NCBI GenBank assembly: GCA_009746045.1
Contig: RPFO01000167.1
Location: 2,066,652-2,130,651 of the forward strand
Origin: Mesostigma viride
Lineage: Eukaryota; Streptophyta; Mesostigmatophyceae; Mesostigmatales; Mesostigmataceae
DNA: 64,000 nt
Direction: 5' to 3'
Shown here in pieces: positions 1-10,847 of this stretch. Position numbers and translations under genes: made by a program. Under the pieces are notes generated by a model that saw nothing but the letters and a program-made list of their open reading frames with translations, was not told the DNA's origin and searched no databases. Each line of letters opens with the position of its first letter. Position 1 is the stretch's first letter.

Positions 1-54
1 TTGGCAAAAAATGGCCTACTGCGCGGCCAAAAATGGCCTGACACCTACAAATTG

Positions 55-178
55 AGTCATTACCGCGTTAAGTTGCGATGGCCTCCATGCTTAAGTTGCG
101 GTCGCCCCCCAAACTTCGGCGCCGCAACTTAACGCGGGAACGCAACCTTAAGAAACGCAACTTAACGCGGGAATGACT
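55..178. mobile_element. Short inverted-repeat element (MITE-like)
   Basis: The two ends are imperfect inverted repeats of about 23 bp: the left end reads AGTCATTACCGCGTTAAG and the right end is its complement with one change. The same CGCAACTTAACGCGGGAA motif recurs inside, at about 122-140. There is no ORF. The structure fits a small non-autonomous DNA element, but no target-site duplication was identified, so the superfamily is open. Confidence 0.45.
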
Positions 179-182
179 GTAT

Positions 183-275
183 ATAGGTAGTACGGTATTG
201 GTAGTGCTGGTGGGTACCTGCTATAATCAACCATATATAGGTAGTACGGTATTGGTAGTGCTGGTGCCCACGTTG
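183..275. repeat. Tandem duplication of about 52 bp
   Basis: Two near-identical copies of a segment starting ATATAGGTAGTACGGTATTG lie side by side (about 181 and 233). They lie directly downstream of the inverted-repeat element. No coding signal was seen. Confidence 0.6.
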
Positions 276-480
276 TGTTTTGTCGCCTGCCTACCACCTG
301 GCTCACGCCGCTGGCGGGTGTCTGCCATGAGCCACATCTTACGAACAGGACGACATGTTACCATGCTCGATGCTGCCATTACTAGCAATCATTCTGGTGG
401 CGTTGGTGCTGTGGTGGCGGGTAGCGCGCGTCCACCATGCGAGTCGCTGCTGTCCCTCTCACCATCCTCCATTTTGAGGA

Positions 481-1166
481 CTAATCGATAAACATATACG
501 GAACAAACACCCTAATCAATAAACATATACGGAACAGACACCCTAATCAATAAACATATACGGAACAAACACCCTGATCAATAAACATATACGGAACAAA
601 CACCCTTATCAATAAACATATACGGAACAAACACCCTGATCAATAAACATATACGGAACAAACACCCTAATCAATAAACATATACGGAACAAACACCCTA
701 ATCAATAAACATATACGGAACAAACACCCTAATCAATAAACATATACGGAACAAACACCCTAATCAATAAACATATACGGAACAAACACCCTAATCAATA
801 AACATATACGGAACAAACACCCTGATCAATACACATATACGGAACAAACACCCTAATCAATAAACATATACGGAACAAACACCCTGATCAATACACATAT
901 ACGGAACAAACACCCTGATCAATAAACATATACGGAACAAACACCCTGATCAATACACATATACGGAACAAACACCCTAATCAATAAACATATACGGAAC
1001 AAACACCCTAATCAATAAACATATTCGGAACAAACACCCTAATCAATAAACATATACGGAACAAACACCCTAATCAATAAACATAAACGGACCAAACACC
1101 CTAATCAATAAACATAAACGGACCAAACACCCTAATCAATAAACATGTACGGAACGAACACCCTGA
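481..1166. repeat. 31-bp minisatellite, about 22 units
   Basis: A 31-bp unit containing AATCAATAAACATATACGG is repeated head to tail about 22 times with few substitutions (mainly A/G at unit position 5). There are no unique spacers, so it is a plain tandem repeat. It lies upstream of, or in an intron of, the PH-domain gene. Confidence 0.95.
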
Positions 1167-1678
1167 TCACGCGAGTTTGTTTTTAGCTCAATCGGTTCTC
1201 TGTTGGGTATTATTTGTAGCCTCCTTGCTCACGTGAATTCCCACACCCAGTGTGGGCGCACTGATGTCTAACACATTCCTGAACATAAACTCCCCTCTCT
1301 GCCTTTGCTCTCTGTATCTTGCTTGATCTCCCCCCCCCCCCTCCTCCCCCCCCGTCCCGTCCCGTCCCAGTTGGGCTGCATCTAGGGGATCTGACCTGAT
1401 GCTTTGCCCTTCTCAAAGCCTCATCCGCATCGGCCTAGGTGTTGCTGCTGTATTTCCTTTTCCGTATCCCCCCCACCCTCAATGTGGGCGCGCACAGGAC
1501 TACGGCAAGTCATCAACAGGCTTGCCCTTACTAAGACAATGCATCGTCGCACTTGCCCTGCCCCCCTGGCTTGCTCCCTCACCCACCCACTTTGGGAGGC
1601 GGAGTTCCAACATATTCGTCACTGCATGTATCCATCCCTGCTGTTTGCGCCTCCAACCCCCCATGTTCCCACAACCAG

Positions 1679-4600
1679 TTTGGGCGCGCGGAGGACGTCC
1701 GGCAGCACTTCAAGGGCGCGGAGGGCTACGCGTACGCCTGCGAGCTGTACAGCATGGCGGCCGCGTACCTGGCCATCGCGCACTGCCTCAAGCCGCAGCA
1801 CGCCATCTACAAGACCGCGCTCTCGCTCGTGCACGCAATGGTGAGGGGGGCCAGGATTAGAGCAAGCGTTCCATGATGGGGGGGGGTGGCCATCTGCCAG
1901 ACTGCGCGCTCGCTCGTGTGCGCGATTGTGAGGGCAGTGGTTTCGTAGGGGCATGTGCGGGAGTGCATGTGGTGGTAAGCGGGCGGCGGTGGTAGGGGGC
2001 AGGATAGTGCCCTATCTTATGTCCCTTAAGTATAATATAGTGTATCCCATTAGTATAATATAGTATATCCTTCATTAGTACCCACGTGACGCAGTCTACG
2101 TGATAATTTACCCCATTAGTATAGTATGTCCCTTATCCCTTAAGTATAATATAGTATATCCCATCACTATAGTATCCTTTGCAACAGCATCCTGTGTGAC
2201 AGTATCCTTCTGTTCCCGCCCCCCCCACACCTTTTCGCTCACGCCAACCACCCCCACTGCCCCCCACCCTTGCCGCGCGCAGCTGCCACTCCCCTATCTC
2301 AAGGCGGGCTTCCTGCACGTGTCCACCACGGTGGGCACCGACCACCTGTATGACCAGGAGCAGTGGGTCAAGCGCTGGATCGTGCTGGGGCCGGACTTCT
2401 TGCAACAGGTGGGTGTTTGGGGGGAAAGAGGGGGGGGGGATGGGGGGGGGTCGTTTCGTGACTGGCGCTGTGGCATGCTGGGGCCTGATTTCAGGTGCGT
2501 GGTGGTGGTGTTTTTGGTGGTGGTTGGGGGGAGGGGGTTCCTTGTTTTGTGCCTGTTGATAAAGATTGTGGTGGCAGGGCGGGGGGGCTGATGTCTTGCA
2601 ACAGGTAAGTGAGGGGGGAATCGGTGCCACAAGACAACGTTGAGTAGGTGTAGGGCTGTGCTGGGGCCTGGTTTTCCGCAGCAGTGCAGAGAACCAATCC
2701 AGAAATATCCACAGAAAGCAGTTGAGCGGGGTGAGTCTCGCCACATGGCCTGATCCGTGACTTGGCTTGTACCCAAGCCTGATCCGAAGTGACTGGCAAG
2801 GCGTCCGAAGGTATTGTGACCTCGGTCAGTTCTCCGTCGTCCACTCATGTATGCCATTTTGCACGTCCGCCGCAGTTCATGCAACATCAACTTCGCGCAA
2901 GATGACTGTCATATGCACACACCGCCATGCTGCCATGTGAGGTCATGGCTTGTGCGTCGTTACCTAGGCCATGCACGATGCCTGCAGGCTTCATTTTGCT
3001 TTCCCCTAATCGGCAATTTCCCAGTCCCAGTATCCCCAGTCCCCAAGCCCCTTGTATTAGGGCTATTCCACACTTGGCCCGATTTAGTCAGGCAGTTTTA
3101 GTCAAGTGCGAATACCCCCGAATCCACCATGTCACTTGCCCGCAGTATTTTTATGCTGTCCCCTCGGCTTATGCCAAGCTCCAAAACCCCATAATCTCAT
3201 CACCATCTGGAACACCCCGTCATGCACGCAGGCTGCAGGAGATAGTAGCGTTGTCTGCAGCGCTGTCTTACTTCACTACTATATCATACCCCAATGTGCT
3301 GCACAACCCGCCACGCCATATTCCCACAGGAGACGCCGCCAGCGCCGCGGGGTCCGCCGGGGTCCGCCCCGCCCCCCCCACCCCCACCCGCCCACACGAG
3401 CGAGCCCCCCCTGCACGTCCTCCTGCTGGAGGTGCTCACGGTGGAGCCCACGTGTGACCTTAGCCTGCCGCCGGGGGGAGCCGCATTCTGCCTCACGTTA
3501 CGGGGATTCAAGCAGCTCTACCTGGTGCGTGGGTGGTTTGTGCGTTTGTTTAACTATACATGGCATGGCGTGGCGTGGCGTGGCGTGGCGTGGCATGGCG
3601 TGGCGTGGCGTGGCATGGCATGGCATGGCATGGCATGGCATGGCATGGCATGGCATGGCATGGCATGGCATGGCATGGCATGGCATGGCATGGCATGGCA
3701 TGGCATGGCATGGCATGGCATGGCATGGCATGGCATGGCATGGCATGGCATGGCTCACGTGAATTCTCCAGAATTCTTGCATGTGCTGGTTGCCTCCTTG
3801 ATACTCCATGTAGTACCGTTTCTTCCTCTTGTTACAGGTCTTCAAGCGGCTGTACCTGGCACGCATGTGGTTTGGGCTTTCAGTAATCAACGAGACGATC
3901 ACCCTCTTCTTTTTTTGTGCCTCGTGTTTCGGGGTTTCAAACAGTTATACCTGCCTGTGGGTGTAATCAGTGTCACGTTTGGTATCAGCACCACTACAAG
4001 GCGTACAGAAGGCTAGTGCGTAAGAGGGGGCCAGAGTATTTTTTCCAGCACACGTGTCTACATCATGGTGTTCTTCCCCCCCCCACCACCCACCCACCCC
4101 TTACCCCCCGCAGCCAAAAGTGTATACAAAGTTATACGAGCCATATCCTGCTACGATCTCGCAAGGCAACCCCCAAAACTGGTTGCAAGCCCTGAAACTG
4201 GTCGGATAATGCTTTTCTAGAGCTCGTGCTTGTTACGGTCAAGGCCATGGCACAGGCCATCCCCCACCTTACTGGTGCCGTTGAACAGCTAGCAGGGAGC
4301 ACCAATCCTATTGATGATTGTTTTCATCAACACATTAAGATTTTAGGTGATTTCAGTTGATGGCTTGCAAGGCACACACACACAGAAGGTTTCGTGGCTG
4401 TTTTTTGAAAAAAATTTTGTCGCAAGTTATCTTACCCACCTCTGGTTAGATGATGTTTGGATGGTGCATGTTTTTGGTGCACTACCTGAAAGCCCTTTGC
4501 CTCATAAAATTGTGATGACAAGCATAACCAGTCTAGTGTAATCATCAGAATCGTATAGCCGTCATCATGGCCTCGCGGTCACGATCGGTCATCCCATACC

Positions 4601-4878
4601 GTCGGCTCACCCCATCGGAATCTTTTTGCCACTGTAATCGTTGTGTATCAGTCGTTGTTTATCAGTGTAACCATTGTCTGTGAACTGTTGCCATTGTGAT
4701 CGCTATCTGTTATATTTCATCCTATCCCTCCTGCCCTCAGATCGCGGAGAGTTCGCGTGTCATGGAGGGCTGGGTGGACGCCATCAAGCTCGTGCAGACC
4801 CTGCTCATGGAGAAGCAGTCGCACCTGCTGCGGCAGATCCTGACGGCTCCCCCCATGGCTGCCCCCGCCAAGAAGTGA
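1679..4878 (+). CDS. PH-domain protein, 3' exons (5' end not found)
   Basis: Four exons with GT-AG borders: 1679-1840, 2283-2408, 3330-3524 and 4741-4878 (stop TGA), all in phase 0, giving 206 residues. The first exon opens at a splice acceptor, so earlier exons lie upstream or outside the window. Exon 1 encodes an Ala/Tyr-rich helical stretch. Exon 2 gives a typical PH-domain start (KAGFLHV, then [10 protein letters not shown]). Exon 3 has a Pro-rich insert of about 25 residues and then [12 protein letters not shown]. Exon 4 has the closing PH helix with its invariant Trp ([13 protein letters not shown]). Phosphoinositide or membrane binding is inferred from the fold only; the full protein family was not recognised. 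All three introns carry degraded copies of the preceding exon end (see findings), and the last intron holds a TGGCA array. Confidence 0.72.
1988..2172. repeat. AT-rich short repeats in intron
   Basis: Several copies of AGTATAATATAGTRTATCC alternate with CCCTTAAG/CCCATTAG blocks inside intron 1 of the PH-domain gene. A CACGTGACGCAG motif at about 2083, shared with repeats at 26.4 kb, 53.4 kb and 60.3 kb, sits between them. Confidence 0.6.
3560..3752. repeat. TGGCA/TGGCG pentamer array
   Basis: About 39 head-to-tail copies of a 5-bp unit. The 5' part is mixed TGGCG/TGGCA and the rest is uniform TGGCA. It lies in the last intron of the PH-domain gene, 36 bp after the exon-3 donor. The long ORFs through it ([10 protein letters not shown] and its complement) are translation artefacts of the array. 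Confidence 0.97.
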
Positions 4879-5287
4879 GCTCGTGGGGTGCGCAGAGGGG
4901 TTTTCCGCATTTGGCTCCGTCAATCCAGCAGGGAGCGTGTCACATGGGAGAATGATGCAATAATGGATTCATGGCGTGCGCCGAGGATTGATATTTGGTA
5001 CCATTAATTAAGCACTTGCCTCGATTGGGATTGTTCGGTGTCACCTTCACAGAGGGCTCCACAGAACTAGGGGGCTGTTTTGTTTACCTGTTCGCGCCAG
5101 TCTGAGATGCGCCAAGATATGTCTTTCTGGACTGTGGTGGATAGTACGACTAAAGTTGGAGCAGGGTGCAGCTATATATTAAGACCTATTCCACAAATGC
5201 CACTGCTGAACCCTGCCCTATTTGAGTATGATGGCAGTGCATGCGAATTGTGCCACATGTGGAGAAGCAGACGTGTCCGGCACTGCA
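4879..5287. other. Region after the PH-domain gene
   Basis: Presumed 3' UTR and intergenic DNA of the PH-domain gene. The ORFs here are short and show no recognisable domain. Nothing else was supported. Confidence 0.5.
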
Positions 5288-5291
5288 TTAA

Positions 5292-7036
5292 CCCGTGTTT
5301 TTTAAATTAGAACGCGATATATCGCGTTGTAAGCTTTTTTTAGAACGCGTATGGCACCTAAGGAAAATTTTTTTTCATGGTCATGTATATACTTTCCTGA
5401 AAGCCCATAAATCAAAGGATTTTTTGAGCTACTCAGACCTACAAAATGCTTATTCATTAGAGAGATACACTGGTTTGAATACAGGGGGGTCTGACCATGA
5501 CCGCGATTTCTTGACCCTAGGTCACAAGTCATGTGCTTATTCACAAATGGTTCATGAAAAAAATCTGGCTTCTTGCACGAGCTATGGGCAACATATGCAG
5601 GCTCTGTGAAACAAAACTCAGGCCCATTGGGCCACTGGAGCTATTTTTCATTAGCATCACAATTACAACGCAGTACAACGCAGTGGGAAACATGAGAGCC
5701 CTTCACAACATTGCGCAACGACACGAGCCCCATAAACGGGGCCATAGTGAGCTTGGAGGGTCAAAACGTTGAAAATAGGTGTTGTATAAGTTATACTGCA
5801 TCAAACATGCATCAAACATCATGACTGGATGACCTAATATGACTGAATCAGGCAGCCATAGCCAAAGCATCATCCACTCTCACAACGTGTTGAGCACATG
5901 CCTCGTGGGAACGGAGGTGCTGGGTTTGCATTCCATAACGCGTGCAATACTGAAAGAAAGAGGCACGTGTAATGCAAGGCTTGGATAGGTTGAGTGATCC
6001 ATGAGCTTACATGCAGGCAAAGATGACGCTGGAATGCATGCTAGCAAATGGTGGCAAGATGCTAACAACACATGATTATACACCATGATTATGGGCACCT
6101 AGCTGATCTTCTTGCACAATCAACGCAGTATAAACCATCAACATCCAATCCTCACGATATATGCACGGCTTGACGACGTATACTCGTATAGAGCACCTAA
6201 ATACTGCACAACTGCAACCTGCTATAGCTGACATGCAAGCAACGTCGAGTAGGATGGCGGTCTTAGAGAGGCTGGGCAGAGGTCGTTAGAAATAAGTGGA
6301 AAACTGGCAGAAACTAGGTAGAAACACGATATACTTACGCCTGCAAGCACTACTGAGCCGGTGGCAGAGGCCATTTCCAGGAAAATACAGCATACCGTAG
6401 CAATAGCCACGGTCACGCCTTACGCTATTTGCAGGCACCATCATGCCCGGAGCTACCCAATAAAAGTCTGCACAAATCTCGGTTTAGCCGAGAGTCCGGG
6501 CGTTCGGAATGAATAAACATGTGTTAAGAAGTCGAAACACCATGGAAATACCAAGCATGGTGCCGCAGCAGACCCGAGTCTTGACGTAATAATATGTATG
6601 CCGGTTTCCAGGGTTTCCGCATGAAAGTTGGGTGAGAAACTGGAAAAAACTACGTTTCCTTTGCCCCAGTACCTCAACAAACTCGTAGAAACCTAATTAT
6701 CAACCTTTGAACGCACCATCATGGTCGTGCTACCCAACAGCCACTGAAATTCGCGCGAAAACTGGCGAGATCTACCTGCCGCCATCGCCGTCGTCTTCAC
6801 CTTCGTCCCGCGAAAATGCCTGATTTCAGTGGTACATAATTGTTTGCAGCTGTCACAAAAAAAATACCAAAAATACCAGGATTTTTTCTTGAATTCTATG
6901 AGATGTTTCTGACCTATTTTGAAAGTTTCAGACAAAAAATCGCATGTGTAATAGGTTTGCCACGTGTCAGATTACAACGCGATACATCGCGTTCTAACCC
7001 TACAACGCGATGTATCGCGTTGTAAAAAAACACGGG
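5292..7036. mobile_element. 1,745-bp TTAA-flanked element (piggyBac-like, non-autonomous)
   Basis: The element is flanked by TTAA on both sides (5288-5291 and 7037-7040). It begins CCCGTGTTTTTT and ends with the complement, AAAAAAACACGGG. Each end also carries an AT-centred palindrome of the type AACGCGATRTATCGCGTT (5312-5330, 6974-6993, 7003-7022), so the terminal inverted homology extends about 40 bp. A TTAA target and CCC-initial termini are the hallmarks of the piggyBac superfamily. No transposase-like ORF is present inside, so it would depend on an enzyme made elsewhere. Confidence 0.72.
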
Positions 7037-7040
7037 TTAA

Positions 7041-7366
7041 TGAATGAATGAATGAATGAATGAATGAATGAATGAAGAACATGACTCCGTTGGGAGTATA
7101 TGTAGCACATATCCCGTCTTTGGACTGCCATGCAGGACAAGACGCGGTGGAAGAAGATTGTCAAGGCGCACACGCCCGACCCTGTGGGCAAGCCACCTCC
7201 CCCCAAGCGGAGGAGGCGTTTTGATGAGTAGTGCAGTTAGGATTTTCTAGATAGCGTTAGGATAGTTCGATCACGCGGCTTCCCCCACCCCATCCATCAT
7301 GAAATATGTGCTACATGACCTCCCCACGGAGGCATGTTATAATTTAATTTAATTTAATTTAATATC
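7041..7366 (+). mobile_element. LINE ORF2 3' end, with an inverted 3'-end piece
   Basis: From about 7113 to 7231 the plus strand encodes the basic C-terminus of LINE ORF2 (KTRWKKIVKAHTPDPVGK, then PPPPKRRRRFDE and a stop). The same C-terminus is at 31.3 kb. It is followed by a 3' UTR ending in a CTCC/GGAG stem-loop and an (AATTT)n tail at 7339-7365. Just upstream, 7077-7112 is the reverse-oriented LINE 3' end with its own (AATG)n tail at 7041-7076. The unit is therefore two LINE 3' ends placed head to head. Confidence 0.75.
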
Positions 7367-7369
7367 CCT

Positions 7370-9415
7370 GAGAAGGGGCGTATGGCTTGTAGTACAGTGG
7401 AGGCTACTTCCTGCAAGGGTATTATTATTATTATTAATCAACATCACTCCGTTGGGAGTAAATGTAGCACATATCCCTGAGAAGGGGCATATGGCTTTTA
7501 ATACATTCTAGGCTACTTCATACAAGGGTGGGAATGTAAGCTACCCTTGATCTAGGTGCCCCAGGGGCACCTGCCCCCTCATGATCTTCACACTATGCCC
7601 AGCTAAGGGGGAGTATGTCATGTGGGGGGAAGATCATCATGGCTATACAAGAGCTAGGGCATGGCTTCTCAGCAGGGAGGGACTCCCTGCGTGGGCACTG
7701 CATAAAGCTAGGCATCATCTGGAGGGTGGCTCATCATAGGCACACATGTACATGACTAAAAAGGCTAGGCCTCAGCTGGTATAGTGCCTGTAGTAGTAGG
7801 CGGGCATGTACAAGGCCACTGTCTAACTAAATATTCTACACTGCTGCTGTATTCCCCTAGGCTGGGGCTGGAGCTGCTGGGGCCGCGGTGGTCGAGGGGG
7901 TCGCTTGCCAGGGCCTGTGGCTGACGTAGATGGCCGCCCCCTTCCAGTACACCGGCTGGCCCGCCTTGGTCTGCCGGAGCTGGAGGTAGGTCGGCCATAG
8001 CTCCCGTCGCCGTTGTTGCTGTGCCAGGGTCAAGTCGTCGTCAACGGTGAAGTGAGTCTCCGAGAGCCGCTTGCGGCGTCTGAGAAACGAAATCTTGTCC
8101 GCTGGGCTGTCAAAGATGAGAAGAAGCGGAGGCGCCCCTGCCTTCCCCCGCGCGCGGGGGAGGCGGTGGGCGGTCAGCTTGATCTCACCAAGAAGGCCCA
8201 TGCGTGCAAGGATTTTGCTCTCAAACGCGCGCGGTGCCAGCTTCTCGGAATTCTCAGCTTCTTCCATGTCGAAGTTCTTGAGTATGGCGTTGAGGCTGCG
8301 CTTGGCGAGCTCGGCCTCCTCGCGGAGGTCAAGCGTCTGCCGCTGGAGCTGGGCTGCGACGGCGGAGGTGGTGGAGGTGGTATGTTGCTTAAGCATGTCC
8401 GCCCAGGTGGTGATGGGAGGAGCATCGCCGGCCAGGCCAGCCGGGGCTGGCTTGGCGGCAATGTCCTTCACTGCCTGGGCGGTGAGGCCGGCTGTGTTCT
8501 GCAAGACCTCGATAGCGATTGCATTATCCTTGAGGCGCTGGTCGATGTCGCGGAGCTGGGCGGTGATGGAGTCGGTGGAGGCGGAGAAGGGAGGGGGGGT
8601 GAAGGCGAGGAGGGTGGCGGTGGCGGTGGGGATGGTGGGAAGCTCAGCAGCCAGCGTGCCGCCAATTGCCGCCACATCTGCGGCAATTAAGAGGGGTCAC
8701 GTGCTGCTCGAAAGCTTCCTTGAGGAGGGTGCGGATGGTGGCTTCGGTGGGGAAGGTGGGGGGGGGCGGTGGGGAAGCCCAGATCGCGGATTCGGAGCGT
8801 CCAACAAGGGAGCAGAGGGCGAAGCGTTGAAGCTTGGGGCGACTCATGCGCCGGTGAATGATTAGGAGAGCCTCGGCGGGGTCGACAAGCTGGCCATTAC
8901 CAGGCCAGCGCCGCCGCGGTTGTGGGACGTGAGGTACACGCACAGACAGGGCTAGAAGCAAGGCGTGATTGCCGAAAAACACGTCTTCCATGAACCAACC
9001 GGGGCTGCGTTGCCAGAAGCCGGGGCTGTTGACGTCAAAGGAGGTCTCTTCCCAGGGCGGCTCAGCAGAGCGACTGCGCTTAGGTTCAGGCGATGCAGAT
9101 ATGGCGAGGCAAGCCCGGGAGGCTGGGCGAGCACCAGTGCACGACTAGTGTCACCGTTGCCATCTGGGCCGGTGGGCAAAGCTGCAGCCGAAGCTGCAGG
9201 CGTATTTTCATTGCCGAGCGCAGCCGCCAGGCTGCGTTGCGTCGAGAGGCGTTTGCTCATCGTATATTGCGTAATAGCTTCGGAAAATTATAGCAGCATG
9301 TGCGTCGTAGAAAGACGCATCGATTGTGATATTCACGGCTCAATTCGGTGCTCAAACGTGAAAGTTATGAGCTCCGGCCGCCGTCGTCAGCCATGGCTAT
9401 CTCGTGGCTCGTGGC
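7370..9415 (-). mobile_element. ORF1-only L1-type LINE (HAL1-like), decayed
   Basis: Read on the minus strand: a 5' UTR of about 150 bp (GTGGCTCGTGGC motifs near 9410), ORF1 from 9260 to the stop at 7857, then 420 bp of 3' UTR and an (ATT)n tail at 7421-7437. ORF1 is broken by at least two frameshifts. Its best stretch (8675-7857, 272 aa) has the L1 ORF1p layout: heptad-rich helix (DIDQRLKDNAIAIEVLQ), an RRM-like core (HRLPRARGKAGAPPLLLIF) and a C-terminal domain (DDDLTLAQQQRRRELWPTYL). There is no ORF2. A truncated second copy of the 3' UTR lies at 7372-7420. Confidence 0.82.
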
Positions 9416-9417
9416 AT

Positions 9418-9642
9418 TGGGGTGTACTGCAAGGGTAGGGTGCATGTAAACTACACAAGCTCTGGGTGCACAAAGTGCACCTGCACCACCATGGTGTATC
9501 AGAGCTCAAAGGCCTGGCATGGGGTGGAAGACCATCATGCATGGCAAAACAATGGCTGGGGCATGGCTTCTCAGCAGATCCAGCAAGGAATATGTGCTAC
9601 ATGATCTCGATCCCAACCGACGGAGTCATGTTTTTTTTTTTT
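9418..9642 (+). mobile_element. LINE 3' UTR fragment
   Basis: A plus-strand stretch shares the GCAAGGGTAGG...CACCTGCACCACCATG block with the other LINE 3' UTRs and ends GTGCTACATGATC...CCAACCGACGGAGTCATG before a T-rich tail. It has no ORF. It is a fragment, probably a decayed copy. Confidence 0.6.
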
Positions 9643-9914
9643 TCTCTCAGCAGAGGTTACGGCACTGCATGGGTGGTGATTTGTATGATGAAGTTAGCAC
9701 AGCTGGCCATGGGTTTCCTATAATAGTGCTGTGTTCAATCAACTCGCGCAGGCTGTTTGTCTTAATACTGAACAAGAAGATGCACTACATCACCTTCTAT
9801 GGAGGTGATCAACTGAGGTGTTTTTTCAATATTATTGTCTGAGAATAGTCTTGAGAATAGTCTTGAGAATAGTCTGAGCACAATAAATGGGACCATGCAT
9901 ATCAATCAGACAGC

Positions 9915-10245
9915 AAAACTGGATTCTTCCAGATTTCTGGCCTGCGTTGGTTGTTTCTTTGATTAATATCAATATATTGACAGCCCGGCCAGCTGATTGC
10001 AGGCTGGAATTCTGGAGAATCCGCACCATGGTAGTTCGAGCCTGCTGTTGTATCTTGGCTGCGTTTGTCGATTTGTTCAGGATGATGGAAATGAATTAAG
10101 GTGGAAATGTGTAGGGCTCCGTGTACATCAATTGAAACTATGGCTGGCATAGATCAAGAGACAACTAGCGCGCAAGCCAGAAATCTGGAAAAATCCGGAC
10201 CGTGGTAGCTCGAGCTTGCTGTTATCGTATCCGCGTTCAAAATCC
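9915..10245. repeat. R1 dispersed repeat, diverged copies
   Basis: Two R1 cores are recognisable: a minus-oriented one at about 9922-9960 (GGCCTGCGTTGGTTGT) and a plus-oriented stretch from about 10000 to 10245 with AGAATCCGCACCATGGTAG and CAGGATGATGGAAATGAA. R1 is defined by comparison with 13.2 kb, 24.6 kb and 32.4 kb. It has no ORF. Confidence 0.65.
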
Positions 10246-10847
10246 TAGGTAGGTTTCTATTAATTCTAGCATAGGCACAATAGTACTGTCTCACTTAATA
10301 GGTATAATAGGCCTGCTTCTGAGCAGAGGTCGGTAGGAGCACCTACGGGCTTGCATGCAGGCGTTGGCGCTCTTGGACAATATTACAATCTGGTCACGTG
10401 AGGTTGCAGACGATAGTTGAAACTTTTGTGTAATTATTTTTCTAATGAGATTAGCATAGTACTCCGTGGCATGCCTTTGCGCATGACACGCAAGTACTTA
10501 CTTACTTACTTACTTACTTACGTGAGGTTATATTTTAAGCTAAACCGTCTAGGTCTCGGTGATCGAACGTTAGCCAGCCATAGTTTTTAATATACGTCCA
10601 CGTACGGCTACACATATCCATGCACCTCATGATCCATTAATGTCCATCATCCTACTCTCGACTCGACAAACGCGGATGCGGAGATGGTACAGCAGGCTCG
10701 AGCGCATGAGCTACCATGGTCCGGATTCTTCCAGATTCCTGGCCTGTGCTGGTTGTCTCTTTGATATCACTGACAATCCAGCGATACACATGTAGCATAT
10801 GTCCAATATTATGGCTGGCATATATCAAATTAATTAGTTAGGAACGT
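10246..10847. other. Repeat-rich spacer with (TTAC)n and a minus R1 copy
   Basis: Contains a (TTAC)n run at about 10494-10520 and a minus-oriented R1 copy at about 10672-10775 (CATGGTCCGGATTCTTCCAG, then GGCCTGTGCTGGTTGTCTC). No gene was seen. Confidence 0.55.

Noticed and set aside
481-1166. CRISPR-like repeat array
   Set aside because: The 31-bp units abut directly with no unique spacers, and the genome is eukaryotic; it is a minisatellite.
5295-5772. Possible transposase fragments in the 5.3-7.0 kb element
   Set aside because: The ORFs are at most 104 codons and show no catalytic motif; the element is better called non-autonomous.
8071-8865. 264-codon plus-strand ORF
   Set aside because: Shadow of the minus-strand LINE ORF1, which matches five other copies in the window.
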